Made by a program: the position numbers and the translations under genes. DNA of 64,000 nucleotides, taken from the NCBI GenBank assembly GCA_024693065.1, contig JAILLP010000023.1, forward strand, positions 148,299 through 212,298. Reading direction: 5' to 3'. The stretch is from Paludibacteraceae bacterium (GTDB lineage: Bacteria > Bacteroidota > Bacteroidia > Bacteroidales > Paludibacteraceae). Numbering within the stretch: the stretch's first letter is position 1; each line of letters begins with the position of its first letter. Below the pieces are notes generated by a model that did not search any database, was not told the origin of the DNA, and saw only the letters and a program-made list of their open reading frames with translations. This document shows, piece after piece, positions 47,874 through 55,914 of this stretch.

Positions 47874-50800
47874 TTACAACTTCACGAACTTAGTCTGGTA
47901 AGTTGTGCCGTTGACGGAAATCGTCACGATGTATACGTTGGTCTCCAAGTTGCCCACATAGATGCTGGAGCCATTCCCCACGCTCTTAGAGAGTAGGATA
48001 CGTCCCGTCATGTCCGCAATGAGCACATCCGCCTTTTCTCCGTTTATGGCGATCCAAAGATAATCCGATGTAGGATTAGGGAAGATATGGAGGGCAGGAG
48101 TGTCCGCCTCATTGTTCTCAACTAGGTTGTGTCCTCCTGTTTCTGTGGACATCAACAAAGGATAGTAAGCATTCTTCTTTGCGAAAGTAGGGCGGGAAGT
48201 GATAGCCCATGAACCATTACCGGTATAGGAGAAACGGCTGTATGATTCTCCGTTTGTGTGAGGCTTGTAACGGATGGAGTCGATGACTACCATCGTTCCG
48301 TTTACTTTCCTGCTCAGCGAAATCGTTTGCTCTTTGTCTTTGGCAAGTTCAAAGTTCGTATGGAGAGGCCCTTGGTCGGAAGAGTCCGCATCTGCCCAAA
48401 ATACAAGATATCCTTTGGCGGGGATAGTGGTCTTCGCTGGGTTGTTGGTTGGTATTTGGAACCTATCCAATGTCTTTCTCTTGTCGGAGAGGTACAGGCC
48501 ACCCAAGTCGACAGGCACATCGCCATCGTTGTAGATTTCGATCCAGTCCTCGTCTTGGCGGAACTCGTCCACATATTGTTTGTTGGCGGCGCATACCTCG
48601 TTGATGTAGAGCTTGCCGTAAGCGGTTGAGGTGCCGTCCTTCTCGAATACCGCGCGGAGGACGCAAGCTTCGCTCACATTGCCGGTGTATTCTTCGTTGT
48701 TGGACGAGTTGTTGGATGTCACGCCCGTCTTTTCGTCTAGCAAGGAGAGGTCGAACGCTACGGAAGCGGAGTTCTTCGCACTATGTAATTCCACAGCGAT
48801 AACGTTTTTGCCTTGGACGAGATCACTGCGGCGGATATTGAAACTTACCGTAGCGTAAGAATCCATCTCGTAAATGGCTCTGGTTGTATCGCTCACGTTG
48901 CTAGGCAAGTTGTAGCGATAAATCTCTCTGCCGTTCAGATAGATGATCGCACCGTCACCGATGTGGGCCAAGCATTGGATTTCGTTGTCCATGGAGTTGA
49001 GATTGTCGATGTTGAACTCTTTCCTCAGAAAGATGGTCTTTGCAGCTTGTGATGTGCCGAATCCGCCGATGCCTCCCCAATCGCCACCGCCGATGCCACC
49101 GATACCACCGATGCCATCTCCAGGGGCAGGCTGGATACCCATGTTGCCACCGTTCCAGTTTCCACCGTTCCAGTTGCCGTTGTTGCCACCTGTGTTGTCG
49201 CCATTGTTGCCACCGTTCCAATTTCCACCATTCCAGTTGCCGTTGTTGCCACCGGTATTGTCACCATTGTTTCCACCGTTCCAGTTGCCGTTATTGCCAC
49301 CTGTGTTGCCACCGGTATTGTCACCATTGTTTCCACCGTTCCAGTTGCCGTTATTACCTCCTGTATTGCCACCAGTCCAATCACCCATACCACCGGTCCA
49401 GTCGCCCATGCCACCAGGCCAAGTGCCACCTCCGGATGATCCGGTGACGTTGGTTTTCACGTAGTAGGATATGTTACCTCCGAGAGGGGCTTCGCCGGAT
49501 TCCCAGCTGGAGTCGTCGAAAGAACTCTCTTTCCAGTTGTAAGGCGTGCTTACGGAGTCACTCAAGTAGAGGTACTTCCAAGAATCGTTGGTGTTGATGA
49601 TGTAGTTTTCCCTACATACTTCCCATTTCTTGAATTTGTAGCCTACAGGAGCGTTAGCCTTTACTGTGATTTGTGTGCCAGAGAAATATTTGCTTCTGAA
49701 ATCTCTCTTGTTGATAGGCTCCAGTCCGTTCAGCAAGTAGGATGTGCCAGGGATGTCGGAGTAGATTCTCAGAGGCACCGGAGAACCATAGTTCAATGCG
49801 CTGGATACATGGTCGAACACCACATTTTGTCTTGCCACAAGAAAGTTGCGTACCTTCATGGCTTCATCTCTCCATGTCAAGGAAGTTTCCTTGATGTTCT
49901 TCTGTGCGAGGAAATTCCTGAAGTAGTCAGCCTCCTTATTTAGGATGGTCATCATACTGTCCAGAATATAGGCGGTGTTCTCTGCTCCGAATGTTGTACC
50001 TGCGTGGGCGACGAACTTCGTCATGAGACGTCTGCTCATTTCCGGATTCTTAATCAACTGGGTCAAGTAAGTGAGTTTGTTTGCGTTGGAAGTGAATCCG
50101 TTGCCTGTCATATTCTCCTCATACAAAGAAGTGGAGTATTCCGTGTCGTAGAGGATCCAGCGCCACTTGCCGTTCTCGTTGCGTTTCCAAGCCTTGTTGT
50201 TGTTGTCGGCCCAGTCCTTGTTGAAGATGTATATTTCCGTCATCATGTAGTTCAGGAACTCGTCCACGTCGATGATTTCGTCGATTCTGTTGAAGGCGTC
50301 GGCGGAGCTGGCGTTGCTTGCGATGTTTTTAACTTGTTGGAAATCATCACATGGTGAATTACCCGTTTTAGAGGTGACATCAATGCAGAAATCTTCCTCT
50401 TTCAGTCCGTAGTTGGAGTATACGAAGTCTTTGTTGGTACGTTCGCGCATACCCAACATCGCGTAGTATTCGCCGTTCATGAAGACCACGGTTGGCTCGT
50501 AGGCTTGGTGGTCCAAATCCATGCCGGAAGCCGCCACTGTTTGGATGTAGCCATCCCTGAACAACATTCTTCCGAAGTCGTTACCTGAGTTACGGAGCAC
50601 GAGGCCTTTCCATTTCAGGGCAGGTTTCTCTCTGAATATCGCGCAGTCGAATTTGTTGTTTCCAACCGCCTTGCTAGCTTTGACGGACATTGACTTGATG
50701 GCTTTTGTGCGTGAACAAGCACCGAATGCGCTGATTTTCACCTCTTGGTTGGCCATGGTATTCTTGTTCTCGTCATACAATTCGAAGTTGCAAGGGCGGT

Positions 50801-51701
50801 CCCAGTCGTTCATGTAGTTGGCAGTCCTATCCATGGCTCCACAGTTGGAAGGAACTGTTGATCCGTTTCGTCCCACGACCAGTGCACCCAATTCGTCTCC
50901 GTATACGTAGTCACGGTCCGTCACCAATGATACGACCTTGATGGAGGTCGGTATGTTGTTGATGCCGATGAAGTAGGTCGCTGTTGTGATGTCGCTGGCG
51001 ACTTCCCCGTTTACGACTGCGATGGCACGCAGCGGTGTGGTTGTGTTGATTTGGATAGGGGAGTTGTATTGCATGGAATAGGTGGTAGGTTCCGTGCCGT
51101 CTGTCGTATAGTAAATCCTTGCGTTACTGTCATCTGCGATGATTCTAACCGATTGCGCACTGGAATAGAAACCACCCTCCAAACTGAATTCTGGTGCGGA
51201 GGTCTGGTCCATGGTCGCTACCGAGTTGTTGTTCGTGGTTCCCATGGTGGGTGTGACGAAGTGCGCCATGTTGGATCCCCCGTCCTGTGTTCTTCCGTAA
51301 GAGGCGTTCCTGTATGTTTTCGGATAGGTTACTTTGTCCAACAAACGTCCGTTTGGGTCGGAAAGGATCAGTGTTCCACCATCGCTGTCCATCTTGAAGT
51401 TGGCGTGGTTGGTTTTGTTCTCTTCATCGAAATAGAAGATGGTGAAGCCCTTTGGCGGAATCTTGATGTTGTTGGCCCGATTCTGCCATTTGTATATGTC
51501 TGATTCTGAGTCGGAAAAAAAGTAGTTGCTCACGTCAACCGTATCGTTCCCGGAATTATATAGTTCCGCCCATCCCACGAAGTTGTAGTCCTCGTTGTAA
51601 TGGAAGGATGAATTGCGCACCATGATTTCGTTGATATGAATAGATGCGAAAGCGGGACCCGCCATCCATGCAGTTAATAGTAGGTAATTCTTTATTTTCA
51701 T
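47874..51701 (-). CDS. Secreted CotH-kinase family protein with two LTD domains, Gly/Asn/Trp repeat insert and T9SS sorting domain
   Basis: 1275 residues. The signal peptide is 1-19 (...AGPAFA). The order then is: LTD domain (IHINEIMVRNSSF, about 20-150), chitobiase-C-like module (IYYTTDGTEPTTYS, about 165-245), CotH fold (about 255-620) with RMLFRDGYIQ, MRERTNKDFVYSNYG and WILYDTEYS (Glu where the sister protein has Asp), and a bacterial-repeat-like segment (GYKFKKWEV). A jelly-roll-like domain follows, interrupted by a low-complexity repeat of NGNWNGG/GDNTGG units (about 758-875), then a second LTD (INEVCAANKQYVDEF, about 1010-1150). The last 75 residues are a T9SS type A sorting domain (IFPNPTSDYLWIAI ... 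VYIVTISVNG). It is likely surface-anchored; the kinase target is unknown. Confidence 0.88.
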   Translation of the reverse strand: MKIKNYLLLTAWMAGPAFASIHINEIMVRNSSFHYNEDYNFVGWAELYNSGNDTVDVSNYFFSDSESDIYKWQNRANNIKIPPKGFTIFYFDEENKTNHANFKMDSDGGTLILSDPNGRLLDKVTYPKTYRNASYGRTQDGGSNMAHFVTPTMGTTNNNSVATMDQTSAPEFSLEGGFYSSAQSVRIIADDSNARIYYTTDGTEPTTYSMQYNSPIQINTTTPLRAIAVVNGEVASDITTATYFIGINNIPTSIKVVSLVTDRDYVYGDELGALVVGRNGSTVPSNCGAMDRTANYMNDWDRPCNFELYDENKNTMANQEVKISAFGACSRTKAIKSMSVKASKAVGNNKFDCAIFREKPALKWKGLVLRNSGNDFGRMLFRDGYIQTVAASGMDLDHQAYEPTVVFMNGEYYAMLGMRERTNKDFVYSNYGLKEEDFCIDVTSKTGNSPCDDFQQVKNIASNASSADAFNRIDEIIDVDEFLNYMMTEIYIFNKDWADNNNKAWKRNENGKWRWILYDTEYSTSLYEENMTGNGFTSNANKLTYLTQLIKNPEMSRRLMTKFVAHAGTTFGAENTAYILDSMMTILNKEADYFRNFLAQKNIKETSLTWRDEAMKVRNFLVARQNVVFDHVSSALNYGSPVPLRIYSDIPGTSYLLNGLEPINKRDFRSKYFSGTQITVKANAPVGYKFKKWEVCRENYIINTNDSWKYLYLSDSVSTPYNWKESSFDDSSWESGEAPLGGNISYYVKTNVTGSSGGGTWPGGMGDWTGGMGDWTGGNTGGNNGNWNGGNNGDNTGGNTGGNNGNWNGGNNGDNTGGNNGNWNGGNWNGGNNGDNTGGNNGNWNGGNWNGGNMGIQPAPGDGIGGIGGIGGGDWGGIGGFGTSQAAKTIFLRKEFNIDNLNSMDNEIQCLAHIGDGAIIYLNGREIYRYNLPSNVSDTTRAIYEMDSYATVSFNIRRSDLVQGKNVIAVELHSAKNSASVAFDLSLLDEKTGVTSNNSSNNEEYTGNVSEACVLRAVFEKDGTSTAYGKLYINEVCAANKQYVDEFRQDEDWIEIYNDGDVPVDLGGLYLSDKRKTLDRFQIPTNNPAKTTIPAKGYLVFWADADSSDQGPLHTNFELAKDKEQTISLSRKVNGTMVVIDSIRYKPHTNGESYSRFSYTGNGSWAITSRPTFAKKNAYYPLLMSTETGGHNLVENNEADTPALHIFPNPTSDYLWIAINGEKADVLIADMTGRILLSKSVGNGSSIYVGNLETNVYIVTISVNGTTYQTKFVKL
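49137..49430 (-). repeat. Minisatellite-like coding repeat (Gly/Asn/Trp)
   Basis: Near-identical units of 18-48 bp are repeated, such as ACCGTTCCAGTTGCCGTTGTT and CCACCGGTATTGTCACCATT-type blocks on the plus strand. They encode GGNNGNWNGGNNGDNTGG-like peptides on the minus strand. Some longer blocks are nearly identical, which points to recent expansion by slippage or recombination. Confidence 0.85.
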
Positions 51702-51743
51702 GATATTAACCTTTTTAAATAATGTTTGTATGGTTTACCAATA

Positions 51744-51776
51744 CAAATGTATATTTTTCCTGTGGTGATTCCCAAA
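51744..51776 (-). promoter_or_regulatory. Probable promoter of the large CotH gene
   Basis: On the minus strand TTTG (51776-51773) is followed after 21 nt by TACATTTG (51751-51744), a full -7 match. It leaves a leader of about 37 nt before the start at 51701. Confidence 0.6.
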
Positions 51777-51874
51777 AACAATCAATCAAATATGCCTTTT
51801 CCTTTTCCAATAGCGTTTTTTTTTCAAAAACATGGGTTATGCTTTCAAAATGGGTGCGGATGTTATCAACAAGA

Positions 51875-51899
51875 AGGGGGAAAGCCATGCTTTCCCCCT
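51875..51899 (-). terminator. Terminator of the small membrane protein gene
   Basis: AGGGGGAAAG (51875-51884) pairs perfectly with CTTTCCCCCT (51890-51899). On the minus strand it is followed by TCTTGTTG, a moderate T-rich tail. Confidence 0.65.
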
Positions 51900-51924
51900 C
51901 TATGCTCATACACAAGATGACTGC

Positions 51925-52095
51925 TTACAGCCCTTTCACAAGTGATGCTATAGCCAATAATGCGAACGCTGCGCTAACTAGCCAAAAACCGTTGGCTGAA
52001 ACGAAAGGAATCGCAACAAAATAACCTAAAATGCCCAATACGCCGAGAATTACGGCTATAACCCAAATGATTTGTTTAGGAGCTGAAAGTGTCAT
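51925..52095 (-). CDS. Small hydrophobic membrane protein of 56 residues
   Basis: The reading frame MTLSAPKQIIWVIAVILGV ... WLVSAAFALLAIASLVKGL is short but protein-like. A polar N-terminus is followed by two membrane helices (about 9-32 and 36-54) joined by a short turn with Pro and Asn. I recognise near-identical short proteins in many Bacteroidetes genomes, usually unannotated; their function is unknown. A perfect terminator follows the stop codon, which supports a real transcript. Two overlapping ORFs in other frames (51715-51915 minus, 51722-52024 plus) look spurious. Confidence 0.75.
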   Translation of the reverse strand: MTLSAPKQIIWVIAVILGVLGILGYFVAIPFVSANGFWLVSAAFALLAIASLVKGL

Positions 52096-52269
52096 AATAC
52101 ATAAATTTTTAGTTAATAATAAAGTTCCATTTTGCGAAGCCGTTTTTTATTTGTTTCCGACTTCCATATACAATATTACTAATTTTGTTTAAGAATTGCA
52201 AATAAATGTTAGAAATTTTTTCGGGAAGAGTGTGAATTTTCATTTACCGCACTAGGGTGGCCTTGTTTG

Positions 52270-52377
52270 TTTACTATTTGACTATTTACGATTTACTGGT
52301 GGGCCATTAGTGATTTACTATTTAACTATTTACGATTTGCTGTTTAACGATTCGCTATTTGCTATTGTTGAACGCAA
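52270..52377. repeat. Degenerate heptamer repeat array (TTTACTA / TTTACGA type)
   Basis: Units such as TTTACTATTTGACTATTTACGATTTACT and, after a 20-bp interruption, GATTTACTATTTAACTATTTACGATTTGC repeat with a 7-8 bp period and gradual base changes. It resembles simple-sequence arrays often seen between Bacteroidetes genes. Confidence 0.6.
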
Positions 52378-52401
52378 CGAAACATAGCAGCAGATTGTCT
52401 C

Positions 52402-52440
52402 AATTCTTAATTCTTAATTCTTAATTCATAATTCATAATT
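52402..52440. repeat. Heptamer tandem repeat AATTCTT/AATTCAT
   Basis: Three AATTCTT units are followed by two AATTCAT units and a final AATT, in perfect 7-bp register. It directly abuts the rpsP terminator. Confidence 0.8.
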
Positions 52441-52476
52441 AAAAAAGAGACACCCGTCTATACGGATATCTCTTTT
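52441..52476 (-). terminator. Terminator of rpsP
   Basis: AAAAGAGA (52443-52450) pairs with TCTCTTTT (52469-52476), with an inner CCGT/ACGG stem. On the minus strand a run of six T follows. Confidence 0.7.
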
Positions 52477-52496
52477 ATTGCAAAAAGGTCTGCTAT

Positions 52497-53075
52497 TTAC
52501 TCAGCTGCCTTCTCTTCAGTTGCAGGAGCCTCTGCTGCAGGAGCCTCTGCCTCGGCGATTGCCTCAGCTGCCTCAGCTGCTGCTTCCTTGGCTGCTGCCT
52601 CAAGAGCTGCCGCTGCCTCAGCTCTCTTCTTGGCGAGAGCCTCAGACTTAGTCTTGTTGATAGCTTGCTCCTCCTCCAGACGTTTCTTTGCGGAAGCGAT
52701 CTTCTTGGAGTTTTGCTCAGTTACAACAGCATTGTTCTTCTTTTCTTTCTCGTTCAACCATGATTGGAACTTCTTGTCAGCTTCAGCCTCGTTGAACGCA
52801 CCTTTCTTCACACCACCCAACAAGTGCTTCTTCAGGTATACACCCTTGTCGCTCAAAAGGTTTCTTGTGGTGTCAGTTGGTTGAGCACCGGTCATCACCC
52901 AGTACAATGCTCTGTCGAAGTTTAAGTCAACTGTAGCAGGATTTGTGTTCGGATTGTATGATCCGATTCTCTCAATGTACTTACCATCACGTGGTGCCCT
53001 GCTATCTGCTACGACGATGTGGTAATACGCGTACCCCTTACGGCCGTGTCTTTGCAATCTAATTTTGGTTGCCAT
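52497..53075 (-). CDS. rpsP: 30S ribosomal protein S16 with long Ala/Glu-rich C-terminal tail
   Basis: 192 residues. Residues 1-80 are canonical S16 ([42 protein letters not shown], then [15 protein letters not shown]). From about 85 a helical Lys/Glu/Ala tail follows, ending in alternating [17 protein letters not shown]16 in most bacteria is about 80-90 residues; extended tails occur in Bacteroidetes. It binds 16S rRNA during 30S assembly. It is transcribed alone, divergent from gldF; rimM, trmD and rplS are not adjacent. Confidence 0.95.
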   Translation of the reverse strand: MATKIRLQRHGRKGYAYYHIVVADSRAPRDGKYIERIGSYNPNTNPATVDLNFDRALYWVMTGAQPTDTTRNLLSDKGVYLKKHLLGGVKKGAFNEAEADKKFQSWLNEKEKKNNAVVTEQNSKKIASAKKRLEEEQAINKTKSEALAKKRAEAAAALEAAAKEAAAEAAEAIAEAEAPAAEAPATEEKAAE

Positions 53076-53123
53076 TCTTTTTAATTAATAATTTGTTAAA
53101 CTTCTTTCGCTTAAAAAGCGGCG

Positions 53124-53131
53124 CAAAGGTA
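53124..53131 (-). promoter_or_regulatory. Probable -7 element of rpsP
   Basis: The minus strand reads TACCTTTG, a full TAnnTTTG match 49 bp before the rpsP start. The -33 position holds TTTA on the minus strand. Confidence 0.55.
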
Positions 53132-53164
53132 GTATTAATTTTCCGAATATTAAAAACATTTTCT

Positions 53165-53172
53165 TATTTTTG
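53165..53172 (+). promoter_or_regulatory. Probable -7 element of gldF
   Basis: TATTTTTG followed by CGC, 33 bp before the gldF start, is a full -7 match. The -33 element is weak (TTTC about 21 nt upstream). Confidence 0.55.
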
Positions 53173-53204
53173 CGCTGAAAAAAGGAAAATAGGTGTAAAA
53201 GACT

Positions 53205-53933
53205 ATGCTCGCATTATTTAAAAAGGAATTCTGCAATTTTTTCTCCTCTCCGATGGGGTACATCGTCATTGGCGTGTTTCTTGCCCTGACGGGTCTTTTC
53301 CTGTGGGTTTTCCCTGGGGAGGAAAATATTTTGGATAATGGTTACGCCAACATGGACGGACTTTTTCAGTTCGCGCCATGGCTCTATCTTTTCCTTGTGC
53401 CTGCGGTTACCATGCGCCTTTTCGCGGAGGAGCGCAGGACGGGTACCATCGAGTTGCTGAAGACGCGCCCTATCTCTAGTTTGAGCATCGTCCTTTCCAA
53501 GTATTTGGCGGGTGTGGCGTTGGTTCTGTTCTCCTTGGTGCCGACGTTGCTCTTCTTTTTGTCGGTTTGGCTCTTGGGCGATCCGATGGGTAATATGGAT
53601 ATGGGCGGCACATGGGGGTCGTACATCGGACTCTTCTTCCTGGCCACCTTCTATACGGCGGTGGGTTTGTTCGCCTCGTCGCTCACGGATAACCAGATCA
53701 TCTCTTTCATCGTTTCCGCTGTGCTTTGCTTCTTCGCATACATTGGCTTTGACATTGTCTCTCACATGGCTTCCGATGGTCAGACGGAGAGTTTCATCGC
53801 CTCGTTGGGCATCAGCGCCCATTATGAATCGATGAGCCGCGGCGTGATCGATAGCCGTGACGTCATCTATTATATTATCGCTATTGTCATCTTCCTGTTC
53901 TTCACGAAGGAAATCATCGATAGAAAGGGATAA
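53205..53933 (+). CDS. gldF: ABC transporter permease GldF
   Basis: 242 residues with six membrane segments. MLALFKKEFCNFFSSPMGYIVIGVFL, RLFAEERRTGTIELLKTRPISSLSIVLSKYLAG and ASSLTDNQIISFIVSAVLCFF are characteristic of the GldF/NosY-like ABC-2 permease family. GldF works with GldA (ATPase) and GldG in gliding Bacteroidetes and persists in non-gliding ones. Normally gldG follows, but here a phosphopantetheinyl transferase gene starts 12 bp downstream, so the partner is elsewhere or lost. Confidence 0.85.
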   Translation: MLALFKKEFCNFFSSPMGYIVIGVFLALTGLFLWVFPGEENILDNGYANMDGLFQFAPWLYLFLVPAVTMRLFAEERRTGTIELLKTRPISSLSIVLSKYLAGVALVLFSLVPTLLFFLSVWLLGDPMGNMDMGGTWGSYIGLFFLATFYTAVGLFASSLTDNQIISFIVSAVLCFFAYIGFDIVSHMASDGQTESFIASLGISAHYESMSRGVIDSRDVIYYIIAIVIFLFFTKEIIDRKG

Positions 53934-53944
53934 TTCCGTAGCCT

Positions 53945-54556
53945 ATGCTTTATCATTGTGACAGAAACGCCGACGGGGAAATCCTCTCCATTTGGAAGAT
54001 GGATGAGCCTGCCGAGGATTTGCTTTCCCTGTTCTCCGAGAAAAAGGGGCTTTACCAATCTGAAGTGGAGCGTCATAAGTCGGTGAAAAGGAGGCAGGAG
54101 TATCTCTCCGTGCGTGTCTTGTTGCTGGATGCTTTGGGGCATGAGTGTGATGTTTTCCACGATGAAATGGGGAAACCTTCCCTGCCGGAGGAGCATCTGC
54201 GCATAAGCATTTCGCATACAAAGGGTTATGCGGCTATCCTTCTCAGTCCTCTGCGGGAAGTGGGCTTGGATATAGAGCAGTTCTCCGATAAGGTTTTCCA
54301 TGTCAGGGATAAGTTCCTGCGTGCGGAGGAGAAACAAATCATCGATTCCACCGATAGAATACAATTGTTGCTTTGCTGGTCCGCCAAGGAGGCGGTCTAT
54401 AAGCTTTATGAAGGTCTGCGTCCCGAGTATTGGGAACAGATTACCATCAAAGCTTTGGATATGGATCAATGTGTGATTTTGGCGGAGGTGGAGGATCGCC
54501 CGCCTGTCACCTTGCGTTTCTGCGTCTTCCCTGATTTCGTGATGGTGCATAATTGA
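53945..54556 (+). CDS. 4'-phosphopantetheinyl transferase superfamily protein
   Basis: 203 residues. The two family motifs are present: GLDIEQF with metal ligands D109 and E111, and WSAKEAVYKLY (W145-Y155) with K148 and E149. Sfp-type enzymes attach phosphopantetheine from CoA to acyl or peptidyl carrier proteins. The length suggests a Bacteroidetes member whose carrier protein is unknown; no carrier or NRPS/PKS gene is in the window. It lies 12 bp after gldF and 10 bp before an ATP-grasp-like gene. Confidence 0.85.
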   Translation: MLYHCDRNADGEILSIWKMDEPAEDLLSLFSEKKGLYQSEVERHKSVKRRQEYLSVRVLLLDALGHECDVFHDEMGKPSLPEEHLRISISHTKGYAAILLSPLREVGLDIEQFSDKVFHVRDKFLRAEEKQIIDSTDRIQLLLCWSAKEAVYKLYEGLRPEYWEQITIKALDMDQCVILAEVEDRPPVTLRFCVFPDFVMVHN

Positions 54557-54565
54557 TGACGGACT

Positions 54566-55744
54566 ATGAGGTGCCACTATTTCAATCCCGAGAATGATTT
54601 GGCGTTGGCCCATGGCGGTGGACATTACAATCCGCCCGCATCGGCCGTGAAACTCGCCACGGACTTGTCCCTGTTGCCTGTCTGGTTCGCCCAGAACGGT
54701 GATTTGGTCTTGTCTCGCAATGTGGTGCCTTCCGATTGGCAGGCGGATGTCTTCGCCCAGTTGGGGATTGCGGTGGAATGGACTCCTTTCGAGGAACGGT
54801 GCCGCCACCAATCGGAGGATGATGTGCTGGTGCCTTGGGGGTGGAATGGGGCGTTGCTCAACGAATGGAACAAGCATGCGAAGTGGAAAATGTCGGTGGA
54901 TGTGGCCACTTTGAGGAAACTGTCCCATCGCAGGTTCTCCATCGAGGTGCTTAAATGTTTGGGAGACAATGGCTTGTTGCCTCGTTCGTTTATTATGCCC
55001 CAAGAGTTGGGCTCCTTGCAGGAAATCCGCCAATTCATCGATGTATCTCCGCATTGTGTGCTGAAGGCCCCGTGGTCGTGCAGCGGGAAAGGTCTGCGGT
55101 GGGTCAACGAGGAGCGGGGCGGCTCGTTGGAATCGTGGTGCTCCAATGTGTTGGCGAGGCAAGGAAGTGTCATAGGGGAACAGGTGTACGGGAAAGTGGC
55201 GGATTTCGCCATGGAGTTCCGCAGTGACGGCAAGAGGGTCTCGTTTGCGGGATATTCCTATTTTTCCGCCGATGGAATGGGCACTTATCGTGGCAACTAT
55301 CTGATGCCTAATGATTTGATAGAGGAAAAACTTGCCGAATCCATCGGTAAAATAGCCTTTCGTGAGGTGGCGCATTGCCTTGAGTCGTTTTTCGCCCGTT
55401 TCGTGGCACCTTATTATGAGGGCTATTTCGGGGTCGACATGATGGTGGTGGAAGATGAAACGGGTAGGTGGATCCATCCTTGTGTGGAGGTGAATCTACG
55501 GATGAACATGGGGGTATGCGCGAGGATTATAACCGATAGATATTTATCTCCTTCATCTGTCGGTGAATTCGTGATATGGGCGAACAGATCGTCCGATGAA
55601 TTGGCGAAAATCTATTCCGACTATTCGAGGGATTATCCCCTTGTTATTCAAGATGGTAGGATACGATCCGGTTTCTTGCCGCTCACATTTGTCGGTGAAA
55701 ACGCCCGTTATGCGGCGACGATCCATGTGAAGGATGCATTATAG
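54566..55744 (+). CDS. Uncharacterised ATP-grasp-like protein
   Basis: 392 residues, no signal peptide. MRCHYFNPENDLALAHGGGHYNPPASA is a conserved-looking start. The segment VLKAPWSCSGKGLRWV (about 168-183) resembles an ATP-grasp lysine/Gly loop, GSVIGEQVYGKVADFAMEF follows, and HPCVEVNLRMNMG (about 308-320) looks like the acidic metal-binding end of ATP-grasp ligases. I recall this protein next to a phosphopantetheinyl transferase in other Bacteroidetes. If it is a ligase it could join an acid to an amine, but the substrate is unknown. Its stop codon overlaps the first palindromic repeat. Confidence 0.6.
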   Translation: MRCHYFNPENDLALAHGGGHYNPPASAVKLATDLSLLPVWFAQNGDLVLSRNVVPSDWQADVFAQLGIAVEWTPFEERCRHQSEDDVLVPWGWNGALLNEWNKHAKWKMSVDVATLRKLSHRRFSIEVLKCLGDNGLLPRSFIMPQELGSLQEIRQFIDVSPHCVLKAPWSCSGKGLRWVNEERGGSLESWCSNVLARQGSVIGEQVYGKVADFAMEFRSDGKRVSFAGYSYFSADGMGTYRGNYLMPNDLIEEKLAESIGKIAFREVAHCLESFFARFVAPYYEGYFGVDMMVVEDETGRWIHPCVEVNLRMNMGVCARIITDRYLSPSSVGEFVIWANRSSDELAKIYSDYSRDYPLVIQDGRIRSGFLPLTFVGENARYAATIHVKDAL

Positions 55745-55772
55745 AGACGCAATGCATTGCGTCTCTACGGTG
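55743..55772. repeat. Palindromic intergenic repeat, copy 1
   Basis: A perfect 24-bp palindrome (each arm AGAGACGCAATG) at 55743-55766, then ACGGTG. It begins inside the stop codon of the ATP-grasp-like gene and may act as its terminator. It resembles REP-like elements common in Bacteroidetes. Confidence 0.85.
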
Positions 55773-55813
55773 GGACGAATGGGCAATATATGTGTGCGAT
55801 GCGTTTTATTGTT

Positions 55814-55843
55814 AGAGACGCAAGATTTTGCGTCTCTACGGTG
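55814..55843. repeat. Palindromic intergenic repeat, copy 2
   Basis: AGAGACGCAA (55814-55823), loop GATT, TTGCGTCTCT (55828-55837), followed by the same ACGGTG. Same orientation as copy 1, 71 bp apart. Confidence 0.85.
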
Positions 55844-55914
55844 ATAATCTTCCGAAATCCAATAAAATACCGATAGGTGATTAACGGGTAGGATAGGGTA
55901 GTACGCCTTTCCTC

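Larger units (their letters stand above)
52096..52496. other. AT-rich intergenic region with short tandem repeats
   Basis: 401 bp between the small membrane protein and rpsP. It holds two clusters of 7-bp repeats (listed separately) and the rpsP terminator. No ORF of interest is present. Confidence 0.6.

Noticed and set aside
49137..49430. Repeat block considered as a CRISPR array
   Set aside because: Repeats are in frame, have no unique spacers of constant length, and encode a Gly/Asn/Trp peptide inside a gene.
51715..52024. Two ORFs overlapping the small membrane protein region
   Set aside because: They run through the terminator and the CotH promoter; the 56-residue frame is the convincing one.
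52270..52440. Heptamer repeats considered as an origin of replication or DnaA box cluster
   Set aside because: The units do not match the DnaA box and no replication genes are nearby.
53870..55477. Long minus-strand ORF (535 codons) antisense to the phosphopantetheinyl transferase and ATP-grasp-like genes
   Set aside because: The plus-strand genes have clear family motifs; the antisense product is rich in His, Arg and Gln without domain features.
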